DNA of 60,709 nucleotides from Desulfitobacterium chlororespirans DSM 11544 (GCF_900143285.1 NZ_FRDN01000023.1:1-60709), one strand, 5' to 3'. Counted from the stretch's first letter, positions 49,908-59,054 are shown. Numbers and translations are program-made. Notes: generated by a model not told the origin, from the letters alone.

Positions 49908-50600
49908 GTGTCTATTCAAAAAGCGAGCAGATCCACTTTAGTGGGGCAGGTGACTGCCCAGCTGGAGCACATGATCGAAAGCGGGCAATGGCAGATTGGT
50001 GAAAAAATACCTGCGGAGCCGGAATTGATGGATAGGTTTGATGTAAGCAGAAATACCCTAAGAGAAGGAATTCAAGCCCTGGTTCATGTCGGTTTGCTTG
50101 AGACCCGTCAAGGAATCGGGACTACGGTAAAAGCCAACAGTAATTTTGCCCTGGCCTTGGCAAAGAAAGTTCAGAAAAGCAATCTTTATGAAACTTTAGA
50201 GGTTCGTTTAGGATTGGAGAGAGAGGCAGCTCAGCTGGCTGCCGGGAAAAGAACAGCAGAGGATTTGAAACACATGGAAGCTTGCCTTGAACTCTGCAAA
50301 GAAGCGGCCCAAAGCCATGAAGTGGGCCGATTTATAGAGGCGGATATTGCTTTTCATAAATCGGTGGTAAAAGCCACACATAATACAATGTTTATTGAAA
50401 TCTACGAGCATATTACCGATGCTTTGCAGCGTTCGGTGGATGGGGTTTTGCGAATCAGAAAGCCTGTCAATTATGAAAACGAAATCCATACCAGCCTCTT
50501 TCAAGCCATTCAAGCCGGCGACTCCCAGTTGGCGTTGGATAGTGTCAATCATTATTTGGAGAACGCTAAGAAATCCCTGAGTCATCTGCTCAATGAATAA
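49908..50600 (+). CDS. GntR/FadR-type regulator (FCD domain)
   Basis: A 230-residue regulator. The winged HTH (MIESGQWQIGEKIPAEPELMDRFDVSRNTLREGIQALVHVG) is followed by the FCD helical domain with metal-site-like residues (DIAFHKSVVKATHN). It precedes a CynX-type transporter gene by 34 bases on the same strand and probably controls it. GTG 49908 is about 7 bases after AAAGGAGG; TTG 49905 is an alternative. Confidence 0.87.
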   Translation: MSIQKASRSTLVGQVTAQLEHMIESGQWQIGEKIPAEPELMDRFDVSRNTLREGIQALVHVGLLETRQGIGTTVKANSNFALALAKKVQKSNLYETLEVRLGLEREAAQLAAGKRTAEDLKHMEACLELCKEAAQSHEVGRFIEADIAFHKSVVKATHNTMFIEIYEHITDALQRSVDGVLRIRKPVNYENEIHTSLFQAIQAGDSQLALDSVNHYLENAKKSLSHLLNE

Positions 50601-50634
50601 AGGAAAGTATGTCATTTAAGGAGAACATAGAACA

Positions 50635-51954
50635 ATGAATCAGTTAAGCACTAAACCAATACAGCATTCATCTTCGCCAAATAGAACAGCCCTAATCTTG
50701 ATCCTGGGAATCGCCCTGCTCGCAGCCAATCTGCGGGCACCCTTGACTTCAGTTGGACCTTTGGTCAGCTTAATGCGCGACAGCCTGCATATTTCCAACA
50801 CCTTAGCGGGTATGATGACCACCCTGCCCCTGTTTGCCTTCGCTTTGTTTTCTCCCCTTGTTCCCGGACTGGCCCGCAGATTTGGGATAGAACGGGTGTT
50901 GTTTGGCTCCATTGTCATTCTTGCCGTTGGAATTCTTCTGCGTTCCTGGTCGGGAAGTTTCGGTTTGTTTCTGGGAACGGCAATTCTGGGACTTTCCATT
51001 TCAGTGGGCAATGTATTGATACCAAGTCTAATAAAAAGAGAGTTTCCCAGACAGGTCGGAGTGATGACGGGTGTCTACACCGTCTCGATGAATACCTTTG
51101 CCGCACTGGCCTCCGGTATCAGTATTCCCTTAGCGGTGGGCTTGGGCTTAGGATGGACCGGGGCCTTAAGGATCTGGGCGGTACTTAGCCTGATCGCCAT
51201 GTTCTGCTGGATTCCCCAGTTAAGGCGGAACAGTCAAGGAAGCTCAGCTGCCGGAGAATCCATCATTAGGGAGGCCAAAGCAGAAACCCATAGACGCTCT
51301 GAAGAAGTTAAGCATAGGAATAGGGCGCAAGGAGCAGATGTAAAAAGCATAAACATGTGGAAATCGCCTCTGGCCTGGCAGGTCACTTTGTACATGGGGC
51401 TGCAATCCATGGTGTTTTATTGCATGGTTGCCTGGCTGCCGGACATTTTAATTCAAGCGGGGATGAATTCCGGTCAAGCAGGCTGGATGCTCTCCCTTAT
51501 GCAGCTGGCCCTGATCCCCATGACCTTTGTGGGCTCTGTTCTTGCCGGGCGCAAGGCCAGCCAGCATTCATTGGTGACTTTCGGTTCGGTGTGCGTGATC
51601 ATAGGGCTTTCGGGGCTGATCCTTTGGGGCGGGTCAGGGCTGACCTTTTTATGGATTATCATATTGGGAATTGGGGGAGGATTTACCTTCAGTCTGGCGA
51701 TGATGCTCTTCAGCCTGCGCACGGAAAATGCGGATGAAGCGGCCAGGCTCTCCGGAATGGCGCAATCGATTGGCTATCTCCTGGCTGCCTTCGGCCCCAT
51801 GTTTTTTGGATATTTGCATGATCTAACCGCTAACTGGACGATGCCCCTGATCATTCTGATCGCCGTCGCTGTTCTCTGCTGGGTTACCGGTTTTTGTGCA
51901 TCAGGTGATCGGTATATCAGTGCAACTGTGAAAAATAGAGGGGGGCGATTATGA
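50635..51954 (+). CDS. CynX/NimT-family MFS transporter
   Basis: A 439-residue permease of the major facilitator superfamily. About 12 membrane segments are visible with a charged middle loop (about 200-240), and the opening ANLRAPLTSVGPLVSLMRDSL is diagnostic of the CynX/NimT group (cyanate or nitroimidazole-type substrates). Substrate here is unknown. Its stop overlaps the DUF523 gene start (ATGA), so the genes are coupled; the GntR gene upstream is the likely regulator. Confidence 0.9.
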   Translation: MNQLSTKPIQHSSSPNRTALILILGIALLAANLRAPLTSVGPLVSLMRDSLHISNTLAGMMTTLPLFAFALFSPLVPGLARRFGIERVLFGSIVILAVGILLRSWSGSFGLFLGTAILGLSISVGNVLIPSLIKREFPRQVGVMTGVYTVSMNTFAALASGISIPLAVGLGLGWTGALRIWAVLSLIAMFCWIPQLRRNSQGSSAAGESIIREAKAETHRRSEEVKHRNRAQGADVKSINMWKSPLAWQVTLYMGLQSMVFYCMVAWLPDILIQAGMNSGQAGWMLSLMQLALIPMTFVGSVLAGRKASQHSLVTFGSVCVIIGLSGLILWGGSGLTFLWIIILGIGGGFTFSLAMMLFSLRTENADEAARLSGMAQSIGYLLAAFGPMFFGYLHDLTANWTMPLIILIAVAVLCWVTGFCASGDRYISATVKNRGGRL

Positions 51955-52367
51955 AGATACTGGTAAGCTCCTGCCTGCTGGGACACAACTGCAAATATAA
52001 CGGCGGCAATAATTTAAACCCCAAAGTAGTCGATTATCTAAAGGACAAAAAAATTATGGAAATATGTCCGGAGATAATGGCGGGCATGGGAACCCCCAGG
52101 GCCTGTGCAGAGATGGTGGAGGGGAAAATAATCGACGAAAACGGAGCCGATGTGGACGCGTTATATCGCCGGGGAGTGGCATTGGCTTTAAGGGCTATCA
52201 GGGATGAAGAAATAGACTTCGCCATCCTCCAATCACGAAGCCCGACTTGTGGCGTAAAGACAGTATATGATGGGAGCTTTACGGGGAAGCTCATTGCAGG
52301 TCAGGGACTATTTGCTCAGGCATTAAGGGATGCAGGGTATCGGGTGATGGATGCCGGAGACTTCTGA
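51951..52367 (+). CDS. DUF523 family protein
   Basis: A 138-residue protein with the DUF523 landmarks: the start MKILVSSCLLGHNCKYNGG, CPEIMAGMGTPRACAEMV, and SRSPTCGVKTVYDGSFTGK. The five conserved Cys suggest a metal or redox site; function is unknown. It overlaps the transporter gene by four bases. A hairpin terminator follows. Confidence 0.92.
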   Translation: MKILVSSCLLGHNCKYNGGNNLNPKVVDYLKDKKIMEICPEIMAGMGTPRACAEMVEGKIIDENGADVDALYRRGVALALRAIRDEEIDFAILQSRSPTCGVKTVYDGSFTGKLIAGQGLFAQALRDAGYRVMDAGDF

Positions 52368-52373
52368 ATAATA

Positions 52374-52409
52374 AAAGCCCCGATTTTGCCAAGACAGAAA
52401 ATCGAGGCT
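52374..52409 (+). terminator. Terminator after DUF523
   Basis: GCCCCGATTTT pairs with AAAATCGAGGC (one mismatch) around a short loop, just after the DUF523 stop. The T tract is poor, so termination may be partial. Confidence 0.6.
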
Positions 52410-52465
52410 AGCTCTAGTGTTTTTTGGCAGTAATGACCTGGAACTTAAAAAATGAGGGGTGTAAA

Positions 52466-52843
52466 ATGACAAAACTGACCTTTACCATGGAAAATTATTT
52501 GGAGGCAGTCTATGAACTTTCAGAGAAAGGAAGCGGCGCCAGGCTATCCGACATAGCCGAACGGCTCAGCGTTACCAAAGCCAGCACCAACAGAGCCATG
52601 GCAACCCTCTCTGAAAAGGGCCTGATTACTAATGAAAAGTATGGAGAGATCTTTTTAACTCCCGAAGGGCGAAAACTAGCCAAGCTTACCTCCAATAAGC
52701 ATCGCATACTGGAAAAGTTTTTTACTAAGGTTTTGAAGCTGAACGCCGATACGGCCGGCGTGGATGCCTGTGCCATCGAACATGTAATCAGCAACGACTC
52801 CATACAAGCCATGGAGGAATTTCTGCGTAATTATAAGGGATAG
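52466..52843 (+). CDS. DtxR/MntR-family metal-dependent repressor
   Basis: A 125-residue regulator. An N-terminal winged HTH (MENYLEAVYELSEKGSGARLSDIAERLSVTKASTNRAMATLSEKG) is followed by a dimerisation helix with metal-ligand type residues (DACAIEHVIS). It lacks the SH3-like C-terminal domain of long DtxR proteins, as MntR does. It should sense Fe or Mn. Its 3' end overlaps the convergent MATE gene by 13 bases, and a DtxR-like palindrome sits in front of that gene. ATG 52466 follows GAGGGGTG. Confidence 0.87.
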   Translation: MTKLTFTMENYLEAVYELSEKGSGARLSDIAERLSVTKASTNRAMATLSEKGLITNEKYGEIFLTPEGRKLAKLTSNKHRILEKFFTKVLKLNADTAGVDACAIEHVISNDSIQAMEEFLRNYKG

Positions 52844-54234
52844 GCTATGCCCTCCGGCTTATTGGAGCGGGCTTTTTGACGCAGCAGGGAAAACTCTTTG
52901 CGCACCATGAACAGGGTCCAGAGGATGATGACGGCGTCAATGGCCAGTGAACCGTAATAAATCCCTGCAACGCCGATTGCTTTGGGCAAAAAGATCATGA
53001 CAGGAACATAAAATACCAACTGCCGGGCGATACCGATCATGGCCGCCGGTTTGCCTTTATCCACAGATGGGAAGAGGGTCATGGCCATAAAGATAAAGGA
53101 CAGCACCGGCAAAATGGCCATATACACTCTGAAGTACAGGAGATCTGCACCGCTGAAGGCTGCATCCTTCATCATCAGGCCCAGAATAGGACCGGGGATG
53201 GCGATGGATAAAAGCCAGAAAGGCAGCGTCAATACCAGAGCAGTTACGGCGAAGATCTTGTAGGAACTGATCACACGGTCATATTGCCGGGCACCGTAAT
53301 TGATGCCGATCACCGGCTGCAAAGCGCGCATCAGGCCAAAAATAGGGGTCAGCAGGAAAGTGAAGATGCGGTAGACCACACCGTAGAAGGCCACATCCCA
53401 TGTTGTGCCGTATTTGGATAAGGCGTTGAAGACGAATATAGCCTGAACCAGGCTCATGACACTCATAATTAGGGATGAAGCCCCCAGCCGCAGCACGGAA
53501 GTTCCGATCTTTTGATCCCAGCGAAGGGAAGCCAGCTTGGAGTGAAAGGTTGCCCAGCCTTTGCTGAAATAAATCCAGCTGACCAGGGTGTAGACCAACA
53601 TGCCGATATTGGTTGCCCAAGCCGCCCCTTCAACACCCCATTGAAATACAACGATGAACAGATATTTAAAGATGACGTCCACAGCCAGACCGAAGCCCAT
53701 CATCACCGCGGCAGTTTTCATTTTACCTTCCGCCCGGATGATCATATTGCCGGCCAACCCGTATACCCAGAAGAAGGCACCGTAAATCGTGATGCGGAAG
53801 TATTGGTCACCCAGTATGAGGGCTTCACCTCTACCGCCCATCATAGCGATTAGTTGGGTGGAGAACAGCAGGCCCAGAAGCATATAAATAGCGGTGACAA
53901 TAATAGAAAGAAAATTGACATTGCCCAGCAAATGTTCCTGGGTCTTTCTGTCTTTGGCACCCAGGGCGATGCTTAAAACCGAGCCGGCACCGACTCCGAT
54001 CAGAGAGCCGAAAGCGACGCTGATCTGGGACAGAGGATAAGCCACAGAAACCCCGGCCAGAGCGGCTTCGCCCACGTACCGTCCGACAAAGAAGGCATCC
54101 ATCACGGAATTCATACCGTATAACACCATGGCCACAATCGCCGGCCAGGATAAATCAGCCATAACCTTCCAGAGGTTTCCGGATAAGATAAAATGCTTTT
54201 GCTTTTCTTTTTCCTCCACTAATGTATTGTCCAT
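52831..54234 (-). CDS. MATE-family multidrug exporter
   Basis: A 467-residue polytopic protein with the MATE outline: WPAIVAMVLYGMNSVMDAFFVGR near the N-terminus, then VAYPLSQISVAFGSLIGVGAGS, a charged loop, and a second half that repeats the first. It should export drugs or metabolites in exchange for Na+ or H+. The DtxR-like palindrome at 54304 lies in its upstream region. It overlaps the repressor gene at the 3' ends. Confidence 0.92.
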   Translation of the reverse strand: MDNTLVEEKEKQKHFILSGNLWKVMADLSWPAIVAMVLYGMNSVMDAFFVGRYVGEAALAGVSVAYPLSQISVAFGSLIGVGAGSVLSIALGAKDRKTQEHLLGNVNFLSIIVTAIYMLLGLLFSTQLIAMMGGRGEALILGDQYFRITIYGAFFWVYGLAGNMIIRAEGKMKTAAVMMGFGLAVDVIFKYLFIVVFQWGVEGAAWATNIGMLVYTLVSWIYFSKGWATFHSKLASLRWDQKIGTSVLRLGASSLIMSVMSLVQAIFVFNALSKYGTTWDVAFYGVVYRIFTFLLTPIFGLMRALQPVIGINYGARQYDRVISSYKIFAVTALVLTLPFWLLSIAIPGPILGLMMKDAAFSGADLLYFRVYMAILPVLSFIFMAMTLFPSVDKGKPAAMIGIARQLVFYVPVMIFLPKAIGVAGIYYGSLAIDAVIILWTLFMVRKEFSLLRQKARSNKPEGIAYPL

Positions 54235-54267
54235 TCTTAAATTCTCCCTTCTCCATTTAAAATGAAA

Positions 54268-54292
54268 CCCGCTTCTGGGAAAGTGCAGCGGG
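54268..54292 (-). repeat. Hairpin in the MATE leader
   Basis: CCCGCT (54268-54273) pairs with AGCGGG (54287-54292) around a 13-base loop, between the operator-like palindrome and the MATE start. In the direction of transcription it is followed by TTTCATTTT, so weak attenuation is possible. Confidence 0.45.
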
Positions 54293-54303
54293 GATTTTCT
54301 TTT

Positions 54304-54321
54304 AGTTAGATTAATCTAACT
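54304..54321. promoter_or_regulatory. DtxR-type operator candidate upstream of the MATE gene
   Basis: AGTTAGATTAATCTAACT is a perfect 18-bp palindrome with the TTAG...CTAA halves seen in DtxR/IdeR boxes. It is 70 bases upstream of the MATE start. The repressor encoded at the other end of the MATE gene is the natural partner. Confidence 0.6.
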
Positions 54322-54488
54322 TTGGGGGTAAAAAATTTTTGTACCAAGTTAAAGCTCCAGGACCCGGAGCTGGGCGTATAAAATCCCTCCTTCCTGCAAT
54401 ATGATTTATTCTGCCCGGTTGTTCAGTCATTGCATCTTGTTCCGCCATTGCGTCCCCTGTTGTCAGTAGAGGATGATACTATTAGCAT

Positions 54489-54529
54489 ATAACGACGTTA
54501 TATAACAATAGTATGATAACGCTGTTATC
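54489..54529. promoter_or_regulatory. Pair of operator-like palindromes upstream of rlmD
   Basis: ATAACGACGTTAT (54489-54501) and GATAACGCTGTTATC (54515-54529) share the halves ATAAC/GTTAT and have centres 27 bases apart, about 2.5 helical turns. They look like a binding site for a dimeric repressor that is not identified in this window. The rest of this 400-base gap holds no gene. Confidence 0.55.
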
Positions 54530-54634
54530 TTTCTTTGTCAACAAGAAAATGAGGATCATTCTCACATCTCTAATTGGACAGAGGGGTTTCTTTTGGTTTA
54601 CAATGAACTGAAATAGTGTGGGGGAGGCAACTCT

Positions 54635-55978
54635 GTGAGCAAAAACTCAATGGATACAAAACCTATGGTTAAGAAATCGGCCGATACCCATCGTCCGATC
54701 ACTATAGAATGTCTGCGCCTTTCTTCAGATGGCTCCGGGGTGGGATATCATGAAGGAAAGGCTACCTTCGTTTCCGGATTACTGCCGGGGGAGACAGGGC
54801 AGATTCGCATCGTGGAAGAGAAGAAAAACTGGCAAAGAGGTCAACTGCTGAGCTTCTGCAAAACCTCGGCAGAGCGAATGGAACCGCCCTGTTCAGTCTT
54901 CGGTCGATGCGGCGGTTGTCAGCTGCAGCATCTCAATTATGCCCAGACCTTGCTCTGGAAAAAGCGCTGGGTAGAAGATGCTCTGACCAGGATCGGCAAA
55001 ATCCCCCTGGAAAAAGTCACAGTTCATCCAACCTTGGGTATGGATGAACCCTGGCGTTACCGGAACAAAGCGCGGCTTCATCGCGGAGAGGGGAATACGC
55101 TTGGCTATTATCAGGAAAAGAGCAAAGCGACAGTTCCCTTCACTGATTGCCTTCTGCTCAGTGAATCGATGAACCGATGGGTCCGGGAAGCAGAGACGCT
55201 GCTGGGCCAACAGGATAAAAGTTTCTTTCCTGACCTGAACGCGCTGACCTTCCGGGAAAATTCTCGGGGGGAAGGGATGTTGATTTTGGACTCCCTGAAG
55301 GATGCCCAAGGAGCTGAAATATGGGCAGAGATGGGCGGGAGAATCCGCTCGGTTTGGAGTATCAACAGTTCGGGAGAGCCGGAGCAAATCGTCGGCCAAA
55401 GAGAATTTACCGAGGATGTGCTGGGGGCTGAGTTTAAGATCTCCCCGCTGGCCTTTCTGCAGGTGAACTCGGTTCAAACCCGTAAACTTTACAACAGGGT
55501 ACTGGATTGGGCGGAGCTTTCCGCCGAGAAGGTGGTCTGGGATCTTTATTGCGGAATCGGAACGATTACCCTGGCTTTAGCTGCCAAGGCCAAAAAGGTC
55601 TGGGGAATCGAAGAAAATCCCTATGCTGTGGAAGATGCCAGGGAAAATGCCAAGCGCAACAGGGTGAATAACGTGGAGTTTATGGCCGGCAAAGTGGAGG
55701 ACACCTTTCAGCAGATCAGTGACTGTCCCCATATCGTGGTCCTTGATCCACCCCGGGCCGGAGCCCACCGGAAAGTGCTGGAGGGGCTGCTGGAACTGAA
55801 GCCGGAGCAGATCATTTATGTTTCTTGCGATCCGGGGACCTTGGCCAGGGATCTGGGTATACTGCAGAACGGTGGGTATCAGGTGGCTGAAGTGCAGCCG
55901 GTGGATATGTTTCCGTGGACAGTGAGTGTGGAGACTGTTTGCCTACTTTCCAGTAAAATCAATGGTTTTGGACAATAA
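54635..55978 (+). CDS. rlmD: 23S rRNA uracil-5-methyltransferase (RlmD/TrmA family)
   Basis: A 447-residue SAM-dependent RNA methyltransferase. An N-terminal TRAM domain (about 17-80), the [4Fe-4S] motif with Cys in PPCSVFGRCGGCQ, a SAM site in WDLYCGIGTITLALA, DPPRAG, and the catalytic Cys in YVSCDPGTLARDL are present. It forms 5-methyluridine in 23S rRNA (RlmC/D type in Gram-positives). GTG start with GGGGGAGG 8 bases upstream. The prophage remnant begins 9 bases after its stop, so this gene end may lie next to the attachment site. Confidence 0.93.
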   Translation: MSKNSMDTKPMVKKSADTHRPITIECLRLSSDGSGVGYHEGKATFVSGLLPGETGQIRIVEEKKNWQRGQLLSFCKTSAERMEPPCSVFGRCGGCQLQHLNYAQTLLWKKRWVEDALTRIGKIPLEKVTVHPTLGMDEPWRYRNKARLHRGEGNTLGYYQEKSKATVPFTDCLLLSESMNRWVREAETLLGQQDKSFFPDLNALTFRENSRGEGMLILDSLKDAQGAEIWAEMGGRIRSVWSINSSGEPEQIVGQREFTEDVLGAEFKISPLAFLQVNSVQTRKLYNRVLDWAELSAEKVVWDLYCGIGTITLALAAKAKKVWGIEENPYAVEDARENAKRNRVNNVEFMAGKVEDTFQQISDCPHIVVLDPPRAGAHRKVLEGLLELKPEQIIYVSCDPGTLARDLGILQNGGYQVAEVQPVDMFPWTVSVETVCLLSSKINGFGQ

Positions 55979-55994
55979 AAAACCCGCTTATGGA

Positions 55995-57238
55995 TTATTT
56001 GCCAACGGAATTTTGTTTGCGTTGGCAAAGTTGCTTTTCAAATATCGCCACTGTGTTATCAGTCATCTGCTCTGTTGGATGGGTGTATGTATCCATCGTG
56101 GTTGCCAACCTGGAGTGTCCGAGGCGCTTTTGAACGTCTTTAGGATTGGCCCCGTTCTCAATCAGCATTGTGGCGTGAGTATGCCGTAAGGAGTGAAAAT
56201 TGAACAGAATACCGAGTTCATAATGTATAACCCTGGATGCATATTTAAAAGTGTCCGGGGTTACTATTTCTCCATTTTCCTTTGTGCATACCATGTCAAC
56301 AGACCTCACGGCACCAGGATCTACAGATACCGGGAGAGATAATATTCTGCGCAGAGTATTATTCCCTTCTTTCTCTTCAATTTCATACTGCTGCACGTAA
56401 TGCGGACCGTATTTAAGCCGGTGTTCGAGTTGCTGTTTCTTATGTTGCTTAAGAGCACTGAACAGTGTTTTTCCAACTTTAATGTCTCTAACGGAAGATT
56501 TTGTTTTAGTGGGACCAAAATACCAGTGTGGCTTACGTTTATAGATAATCTTGTTTACGCTAACGATACTTTATCCAAGTCTATATCTTCCCAAGTTAGG
56601 CCCATGACTTCACTGATCCGACATCCTGTGTGGTATCCAATCATAATAGGAATATAGTAGGGGGTATCTGCAGGGAAGTGTTCAAGGATCTGATCAAATT
56701 CATCATCGGGTATAACTCTCCGATCTATTTCTCCTTTTGTATGTTCATAGCGCGGGAGTTTAACATATCGTATCGGATTATCCTCGATAAACTGAGCAGG
56801 ATAGACGGCGTAATCAAAAGCCCCATTAAGCACCGAGATAATGTTGATGAGGCTATGCCGGCTCAGTCCGGTTATGAATTTTCCGTTTATGAATTCTTGA
56901 AGTATGGCAGGTGTTAAAGATCTGAGTTTATAGATACCAAGCTGCGGCTTGGTATGAACCCGGATAATGACATCGTAGGCCTGCTGAGTATTATGCCTGC
57001 AGTTAAGTAGAACATAATTCTTGAACCAATAATCCATATAATCCGAAGTTGATATCTCAGATGGCTCAAAATGTAATCCTGCATTGTTGTATGCTTGAAG
57101 CGCTTTTCTCAGAGCAGCTTCAGCCTCTTTCTTTGTGCGTCCGCCAACACGCTCTATACGCTTGCGTTTTCCATCAACGCTGGAGGCTTCAAAAGAGTAA
57201 TACCATTTCTCACCGCGCTTTCTTACATGGCCTTCCAT
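55995..57238 (-). pseudogene. Tyrosine recombinase (integrase), frameshifted
   Basis: Three frame segments together make one phage-type integrase of about 400 residues: SAM-like N-terminal domain (56555-57238), then a catalytic domain whose last part is at 55995-56396. Catalytic residues are present: Arg in TGCRISEVMGL, His-x-x-Arg in HSLRHTHA, a later LGHS and Tyr in MDTYTHP. The N-terminal frame stops at SLA followed by TAA; a one-base deletion there (about 56555) would restore VNKIIYKRKPHW and the rest. Probably inactive, unless programmed frameshifting or a sequence error explains it. Confidence 0.85.
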
Positions 57239-57303
57239 AGTAGCACATCCTTTCCTTCAGTTGTGGAACATACGTTCCGGTGATGGGTAAAAAAATTTAG
57301 AGA

Positions 57304-57531
57304 TTATGATTCTTCTTGATCTGGATTCTTTATGCCAACATAATCATAGAATTTTGATGGAGATATGTAGTAGCTCCACTTTGAACTTGTTTTTACAGCT
57401 ATTCCAAACGGCAACAGCTCTCGTTGCAAGCAGACCCTGATGAATTGAGGATTTTTGCCCATAATTGCTGCAGCCTTGCTTATAGGCAGGTTTTTTCCTG
57501 CGGCGAAAGGATCTTTTTTGCTTTCTTGCAT
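57304..57531 (-). CDS. Excisionase-like small HTH protein
   Basis: A 75-residue basic protein with a MerR/excisionase-like helix-turn-helix (PISKAAAIMGKNPQFIRVCLQRELLPFGIAV) and a wing-like KWSYYISPSKFYDYVG. Such proteins bind the attachment region and direct excision, or regulate early genes. AAAGGAGGAG precedes ATG 57531. It sits just upstream of the integrase gene on the same strand, the usual place. Confidence 0.72.
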   Translation of the reverse strand: MQESKKDPFAAGKNLPISKAAAIMGKNPQFIRVCLQRELLPFGIAVKTSSKWSYYISPSKFYDYVGIKNPDQEES

Positions 57532-57650
57532 ACACACTCCTCCTTTAAAGATAATGCTAGTGTTCTGTATCCCAACCTGTGAAGGTATTACCATCTTAGA
57601 AATACCTTTGCAAAGGTTGATGACACCCTGAGATGGCTTAAAATATGTTT

Positions 57651-58301
57651 TTAACGGTTAATGCCACCGATGACAGAATCCCACTCAAGTTCATAACCAA
57701 AATCAAGATATAAAGAGAAATCGGGGACGTTTATGCCTAGGCGTTCCTGATGCTTTTTTGAAATTATTTTAAGGTTGCTTAAAGATACGCCATTTATATA
57801 TTGACTGAGTTCATACGACAAACTCTTAATTCTGAATTGAATGACCCTCGGAGTAACAAAATATTTTTGAGCAAAATAATTTAGATAGTCTATCTGTTGA
57901 TGGTTGTTGGTAATGTGATGATATATATCGCAAACCTCAGGGATAAACTTATAATATGGAACCAGCATTTCTGCTGCTCCTTCATTAGCCTCCCATTCTA
58001 AGTAGGTGTCTCTCGGAACTGAAAGGCAAGTATACGTGTTAATTGGGTGCTTCCAAAAGTGAAATAATTCATACATACAATCAAAGTTTTGCTCAAAATA
58101 AGTTCTGCACGAATTAAGTCCAATAAAACTGTGTTTCTCGCCTTTCAGAATACCACCGATTTGAGTACTTGAAAAATCAAGCTCTTCAAGAGAAATTTGA
58201 CTGTAGCGACTTGCAAACTCTTTTGAATCAATTGGATAAGAGAAAAGTGAAAGAGTGTTTCTTGCACCATTTACCCAAGCATATAGCTCAGCTTTAGTCA
58301 T
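57651..58301 (-). CDS. ImmA/IrrE-like protein with altered metal site
   Basis: A 216-residue protein that shares the ImmA/IrrE outline: CMYELFHFWKHP at the zinc-site position and WEANEGAAEMLVPYY, the conserved second motif (usually EWEANEFAAELLMP). The metalloprotease motif HExxH reads YELFH, so the first His is Tyr. ImmA cleaves the partner repressor to induce the element; the change suggests loss of cleavage or another role. It lies next to the repressor remnant. Confidence 0.72.
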   Translation of the reverse strand: MTKAELYAWVNGARNTLSLFSYPIDSKEFASRYSQISLEELDFSSTQIGGILKGEKHSFIGLNSCRTYFEQNFDCMYELFHFWKHPINTYTCLSVPRDTYLEWEANEGAAEMLVPYYKFIPEVCDIYHHITNNHQQIDYLNYFAQKYFVTPRVIQFRIKSLSYELSQYINGVSLSNLKIISKKHQERLGINVPDFSLYLDFGYELEWDSVIGGINR

Positions 58302-58337
58302 TTATTTGCTCCTCTCGATGTCTATTCATTGGCTTTT

Positions 58338-58650
58338 TTAAATCTTAAACATTCCAATGATAAGATTAAGATCGTCGTTTGACAATTGCATTTCCTCAGC
58401 CTCCTTAGCAAGGCGAAGGTATATACCAGAGGGAATACCATCACTTGATGAAGATTCTTTATTTGTATTACTGATATAACCTGCTGCTTCCATCAACTGT
58501 TCATACGTAATATCGTTATAAGCCTTTTCAGAAAGCTTTTTAAGTGTTTCAGGAGATGGTTTCTGCTGCCCATTTAATATTCTAGATAGATTTCCGGCAT
58601 CTATCTGAGCGTGCATTGCATATTCATTAAGTCTCTCACGTTGACGAAGT
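58338..58650 (-). pseudogene. Phage repressor (XRE type), 5' end lost
   Basis: The minus strand encodes LRQRERLNEYAMHAQIDA, then GNLSRILNGQQKPSPETLKKL, a typical XRE helix-turn-helix, followed by a C-terminal part ending LNLIIGMFKI. Just before LRQRER the frame meets a stop and the DNA becomes part of a phage tail gene on the other strand. The first residues, start codon and promoter are therefore missing. Internal ATGs exist but would cut into the DNA-binding domain. Confidence 0.72.
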
Positions 58651-58915
58651 CACCGGCGAAGAGGTGAGGGCTTATGGAGAGGAATACGTTGCCCTGAGCA
58701 CCTCCAAATATACCGGTGTAAAAAGCGTTTACAAGCATGTTGAAGGGAACCGGATCTCCGTCCACCTCACTGTGGACCCTGTGAAAATCGCGGATGACAA
58801 ATATAACGCTCTACTTACCGAGAACGAAGCGTTAAAAACCTTACTGGCAACCACGCAGCCCCAATTATCAATCACACAGGATGTAGTAGACTATTTATTG
58901 ATGGGAGGTATGTAA
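58650..58915 (+). pseudogene. 3' fragment of a phage tail protein gene
   Basis: The plus strand is open from the junction to TAA 58915, encoding VDEVTGEEVRAYGEEYVALS, then beta-rich sequence and the end ITQDVVDYLLMGGM. This looks like the C-terminal end of a phage tail or baseplate-associated protein, though I cannot name it. No ribosome-binding site or natural start lies near; the gene begins abruptly at the deletion junction. The next small gene starts 1 base after its stop. Confidence 0.6.
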
Positions 58916-58916
58916 A

Positions 58917-59054
58917 ATGGCAGCTTATTTTGCAATGCGTATCATGTTGGGGAAATTAGATTATGTGGCGGTAGTAAGTTTATATCCTCAATTTAAAGCG
59001 GACATCGACGCGATTTTAGTCGCGGATGGTAAGCAAGAGCTGATTGCTGAGTAA
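58917..59054 (+). CDS. Small phage protein (XkdX-like position)
   Basis: A 45-residue protein, MAAYFAMRIMLGKLDYVAVV..., with GGAGGT about 8 bases before the ATG. Short proteins of this size and place follow the tail genes of many Firmicute prophages (XkdX-like). The assignment is by position and size only. Confidence 0.6.
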   Translation: MAAYFAMRIMLGKLDYVAVVSLYPQFKADIDAILVADGKQELIAE

